The notes beneath the pieces were generated by a model. The model ran no database searches, was not told the origin of the DNA, and saw only the letters and a program-made list of their open reading frames with translations. A program made the translations under genes and the position numbers. A stretch of DNA of 64,000 nt from Caulobacter sp. NIBR1757 (GTDB lineage Bacteria > Pseudomonadota > Alphaproteobacteria > Caulobacterales > Caulobacteraceae): NCBI RefSeq assembly GCF_027912495.1, contig NZ_CP115463.1, forward strand, positions 62,001 through 126,000, written 5' to 3'. Positions 61,753 to 64,000 of this stretch are shown piece by piece (the stretch's first letter is position 1; each line of letters begins with the position of its first letter).

Positions 61753-62505
61753 ATGCGCGCGGGGCGGCTTCTTCTTCTGGCGCTGACGGCGACCTTCGCC
61801 GTCGCCGCCCCGGCGTTGGCCGGCAAGAAGGTGCCCAGCGCCGAACAGGGCGCCGTGCCCTTCATGGTCGGCGCGCCCCTGGGCCTGGAGACCGGTCCCA
61901 CCGTTCGTCCGGGCGACATCGCCTGGCGCGAGACCCTGCGGCCGGAACGCAACGTCCGCCTGCTGGACGCCGCCGTGGCCCGCAAGCGCCCCGCCGCGCC
62001 CGGCGTCGCGGCCGGCACGGTCCTGTTCGGCTACCGGCTGGGCTCCGGCGTCGCCTACTGCCCGCCCGGCGACCTGTCGCGCGGCGTGGTCACCGTCCAG
62101 TGCTTCCGCGACTTCAACCGCGATGGAAAGTTCGAGGGCGCCTACGTCACCGAATACATGGACATGGGCAGCCCCTATCTGGCCGGCTCGGTGCACGCCC
62201 TCGCGGGGGCCGGAAACATGCGCTACGAGCGCGTCGCCTGGTCCGAGGCCGCACCGATCGAGGGCGCCTACCGCTTCGAAGGCTTCAAGGCCGGCCAGCC
62301 CCGGTTCCGGCTGGTGGTGGACGGCGTCAAGGCCGATGACCTGGTCGCCTGCGAGGCGGCCGAAGACGGCTGCCGGATTTCCGGCCTGACCCTCCGGGTC
62401 GAGCCGCAAGGCGACGCCGCCCGCATCACCTTGCTGTCTGCCTCGCCGGATCGCCAGATTCAGCTCAACATGTATGGCCTGTCGCTGCCCGGCCCCCGGG
62501 ACTGA
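61753..62505 (+). CDS. Secreted hypothetical protein within the pnt operon
   Basis: 250 residues with a Sec signal (MRAGRLLLLALTATFAVAAPALAG). The mature protein has beta-rich character and four cysteines (YCPPGD, QCFRDFN, ACEAAEDGC). A DFNRDGKFEG stretch resembles a calcium-binding EF-like loop. I recognise no family. It starts 3 bp after pntAA and ends 9 bp before the second alpha subunit gene, so it is very likely in the transhydrogenase operon. Confidence 0.7.
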   Translation: MRAGRLLLLALTATFAVAAPALAGKKVPSAEQGAVPFMVGAPLGLETGPTVRPGDIAWRETLRPERNVRLLDAAVARKRPAAPGVAAGTVLFGYRLGSGVAYCPPGDLSRGVVTVQCFRDFNRDGKFEGAYVTEYMDMGSPYLAGSVHALAGAGNMRYERVAWSEAAPIEGAYRFEGFKAGQPRFRLVVDGVKADDLVACEAAEDGCRISGLTLRVEPQGDAARITLLSASPDRQIQLNMYGLSLPGPRD

Positions 62506-62514
62506 GGAGTTACC

Positions 62515-62838
62515 ATGGACGTCGATCCCACCATCTTCCGCCTGGCGATCTTCGTCCTGGCCATCTTCGTCGGCTATTACGTGGTCTGGAGCGTCACCCC
62601 GGCCCTGCACACCCCGCTGATGGCCGTGACCAACGCCATCTCCTCGGTGATCATCGTCGGCGCCCTGATCGCCGCCGCCGCCCACCCCGCGACGGGCCAG
62701 GCCATGACCGGCTCGGTCTGGATCTCCAAGGGCGCGGGCGCCATCGCCGCCGGCCTCGCCGCCGTCAACATCTTCGGCGGCTTCCTGGTCACCCAGCGGA
62801 TGCTGGCCATGTACAAGAAGAAGGACAAGGCGGGGTGA
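62515..62838 (+). CDS. pntAB: NAD(P) transhydrogenase subunit alpha, part 2
   Basis: 107-residue membrane part of the alpha subunit with three to four helices. Conserved parts are [32 protein letters not shown] and [15 protein letters not shown]. Length is typical (about 100-110). Good GGAG site before the ATG. It belongs with pntAA and a downstream pntB expected beyond the window. Confidence 0.94.
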   Translation: MDVDPTIFRLAIFVLAIFVGYYVVWSVTPALHTPLMAVTNAISSVIIVGALIAAAAHPATGQAMTGSVWISKGAGAIAAGLAAVNIFGGFLVTQRMLAMYKKKDKAG

Positions 62839-63167
62839 TGGACGCTCCGTTCGATCTGGTCTTTGGCGGGGTGATCCTGGCGCAAGTCGTCATGATCGGC
62901 CTGTGCCTGCTGGTCTACCGCTGGCGGCTGGCGACCTTCCGGTTCGAACGTGAGGTGATGACCATCGCCATGCTGGTCACGGGCCCGCTCGGCATGCTGC
63001 TGATGGACGCCATCCCGCTGGATCCGCCCTACATGGCCGCGCTGAAGACCTATCTTCAGCTGGGTGTGGTCATCCTGCTCGTGCAGGTCCTGTTCTGGTC
63101 CGCCTTCCTGCGGCTCCGCGCCCGCCACATCGCCGAACAGGCTGTGTTGAAGGCGGCTGGCGCATGA
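62838..63167 (+). CDS. Small membrane protein in the pnt operon (1)
   Basis: 109 residues with three hydrophobic helices (FGGVILAQVVMIGLCLLVY, VMTIAMLVTGPLGMLLM, LQLGVVILLVQVLFWSAF). No known family. The ATG at 62838 (TGATG with the pntAB stop) was chosen; GTG 62835 is the alternative. Its stop overlaps the next gene by 4 nt. Confidence 0.65.
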   Translation: MDAPFDLVFGGVILAQVVMIGLCLLVYRWRLATFRFEREVMTIAMLVTGPLGMLLMDAIPLDPPYMAALKTYLQLGVVILLVQVLFWSAFLRLRARHIAEQAVLKAAGA

Positions 63168-63472
63168 GCTCCCATCTGGTCGCCCAACTGCTCGGCTATC
63201 TGTGCGGTATCGGCGGCCTCGTCGGGGTCGGGGCCTATATCTGGGTGGTGCTCAAGCGCCGCCGCTGGCTGAACAGCGCCGGCCTTCTGCTGACCGCCCT
63301 GGCCCTGATGCAGCTCAGCCTGATGATCCACCAGAACCTCGGCTTGACCGGCCTGATCCAGGCGGGCCTGGCCGTCGCCCTGCTGCTGGCGGCGGTGATC
63401 GTCCAGCTGGTCGCGGCGGTGCGGGCCCGCACGCCCTGGGACGGCGCTGAGCGCCGGGGAGGCGGCGAATGA
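63164..63472 (+). CDS. Small membrane protein in the pnt operon (2)
   Basis: 102 residues with three hydrophobic helices (LLGYLCGIGGLVGVGAYIWVV, LNSAGLLLTALALMQLSLM, LIQAGLAVALLLAAVIVQLV) and a charged C-terminal tail ending GAERRGGGE. No known family. It overlaps both neighbours by 4 nt. Confidence 0.65.
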   Translation: MSSHLVAQLLGYLCGIGGLVGVGAYIWVVLKRRRWLNSAGLLLTALALMQLSLMIHQNLGLTGLIQAGLAVALLLAAVIVQLVAAVRARTPWDGAERRGGGE

Positions 63473-63858
63473 AGGCGCTCTGGGCAAGGACCTGGTTCCG
63501 GGTCACCGTTGGCATGAGCCTGGCTCTCCTGGCGGGGATCATGGGGGCCATAGCGGGGTTCTCCGCTGACCCGAGGCTGGTCTTCTTCATTGAAGCGCCG
63601 TTGACGGTCTACCCGGCGGCGTTTCTCTTCATTGCCTGGGCCTTCGTCCTGATCATCGCCAGCCTTTTCCGGCCCGTTGAGCGCAAAGGGCCGGCGTTTT
63701 TCGCCGCGGTGGCCATGATGATGTTTGCCGGGGTGTTCAGGGAACTGGACACCATCACGCCCTGGGGTCTGACGCAGGCGCTGGCGTGCGCCGGACTGAT
63801 CACCTGGGCTGGCTTTGGCCGCCTGACGCCGAAGACCGACAAGGGAGAGAACGCGTGA
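63469..63858 (+). CDS. Small membrane protein in the pnt operon (3)
   Basis: 129 residues with four hydrophobic helices (VTVGMSLALLAGIMGAIAGF, TVYPAAFLFIAWAFVLIIAS, AFFAAVAMMMFAGVF, LTQALACAGLITWAGFG). No known family. It is translationally coupled to its neighbours (ATGA and GTGA overlaps). Confidence 0.65.
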   Translation: MKALWARTWFRVTVGMSLALLAGIMGAIAGFSADPRLVFFIEAPLTVYPAAFLFIAWAFVLIIASLFRPVERKGPAFFAAVAMMMFAGVFRELDTITPWGLTQALACAGLITWAGFGRLTPKTDKGENA

Positions 63859-64000
63859 GCCCCTCCCCCCTCGAACTGGTCGGGATGATCTGCGCCGTCA
63901 TCGGCCTGAACATCGGCTGCTTCTACCTGCTGGAGGCGCTGCCCAAATGGCTGGGAGGCCCACGCCGGACGCTGGCCATCGCCGGGGTGCTGGCGGTCTT
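63855..64000 (+). CDS. Small membrane protein in the pnt operon (4), N-terminal part
   Basis: Only 48 residues are visible before the window edge. The start is GTG 63855, overlapping the previous stop (GTGA). The N-terminus MSPSPLELVGMICAVIGLNI leads into a hydrophobic helix, and a second helix begins near residue 40. It continues beyond the window; pntB is expected after it. Confidence 0.55.
   Translation, partial: MSPSPLELVGMICAVIGLNIGCFYLLEALPKWLGGPRRTLAIAGVLAV

Noticed and set aside
1..64000. tRNA or rRNA genes
   Set aside because: No TTCGANNC arm with cloverleaf context or rRNA-like stretch was noticed in any intergenic gap; a covariance-model scan would settle it.

Overview
GC-rich bacterial chromosome that reads as an alphaproteobacterium of the Caulobacteraceae (Caulobacter, Phenylobacterium or Brevundimonas type; the genus is not resolved). 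The basis is the replication-origin neighbourhood. The intergenic region 24985-25482, between ppsR (DUF299) and hemE, has the layout of the Caulobacter origin Cori: three TTAA-N7-TTAA CtrA boxes, degenerate DnaA boxes, clustered GANTC (CcrM) sites and an AT-rich stretch next to hemE. ParA/ParB with three perfect parS palindromes lie about 10 kb away, and a GapR gene, an alphaproteobacterial 41-residue L36 and an aa3-oxidase subunit IV are also present.

Layout. 1-0.9 kb: 5'-terminal part of an IS110-family transposase gene beside a half REP-like repeat. 0.9-10 kb: GapR with a companion gene, a HAD hydrolase, rpmJ, an MltB-type lytic transglycosylase, an MFS carrier, motA, small secreted or lipoproteins, mnmC and a creatininase-family enzyme. 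10-16.2 kb: parB-parA-rsmG-mnmG-mnmE-DUF6489 on the minus strand with three parS sites. 16.3-18 kb: dienelactone hydrolase plus quinone oxidoreductase. 18.2-25 kb: smr, mltA, Tim44-like, secB, dnaQ, coaE, aroE, maf, ppsR. 25 kb: origin. 25.5-29.7 kb: hemE, hemH, hemJ, rho. 29.9-38.4 kb: FAD oxidoreductase, orphan ABC ATPase, zinc-finger protein, ICL/PEP-mutase homologue, and an operon of four tandem secreted paralogues, each with three TonB-C-like domains. 38.5-45.2 kb: polA, LMW phosphatase, MAPEG, KTSC, argG, DUF1287. 45.2-49.6 kb: molybdenum cofactor genes (mocA-like, moaA-D-E-B-C) and a regulator with two helix-turn-helix regions. 49.8-60.4 kb: pyrF, marC, SDR, Rrf2 regulator, kup, a two-subunit molybdenum hydroxylase, rdgB, hemW, oxidase subunit IV. 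60.6-64 kb: proton-translocating transhydrogenase operon with extra secreted and membrane genes, running off the window.

How it fits together. The core is a cell-cycle and chromosome-segregation hub (origin, parABS, GapR) surrounded by conserved housekeeping genes. The Moco genes could supply the molybdenum hydroxylase about 10 kb away. mnmE, mnmG and mnmC together cover the wobble-uridine modification pathway of tRNA.

Most notable. (1) Compared with the usual alphaproteobacterial order rho-mnmE-mnmG-rsmG-parA-parB, the block from smr to rho, which contains the origin, appears inverted, and both of its ends coincide with copies of one ~170-bp repeat. (2) There are three families of interspersed palindromic repeats, plus an alternating array of four 15-bp palindromes before mnmC. 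(3) The four-gene, twelve-domain TonB-C-like operon has no obvious described role. No tRNA, rRNA, CRISPR array or prophage was seen.
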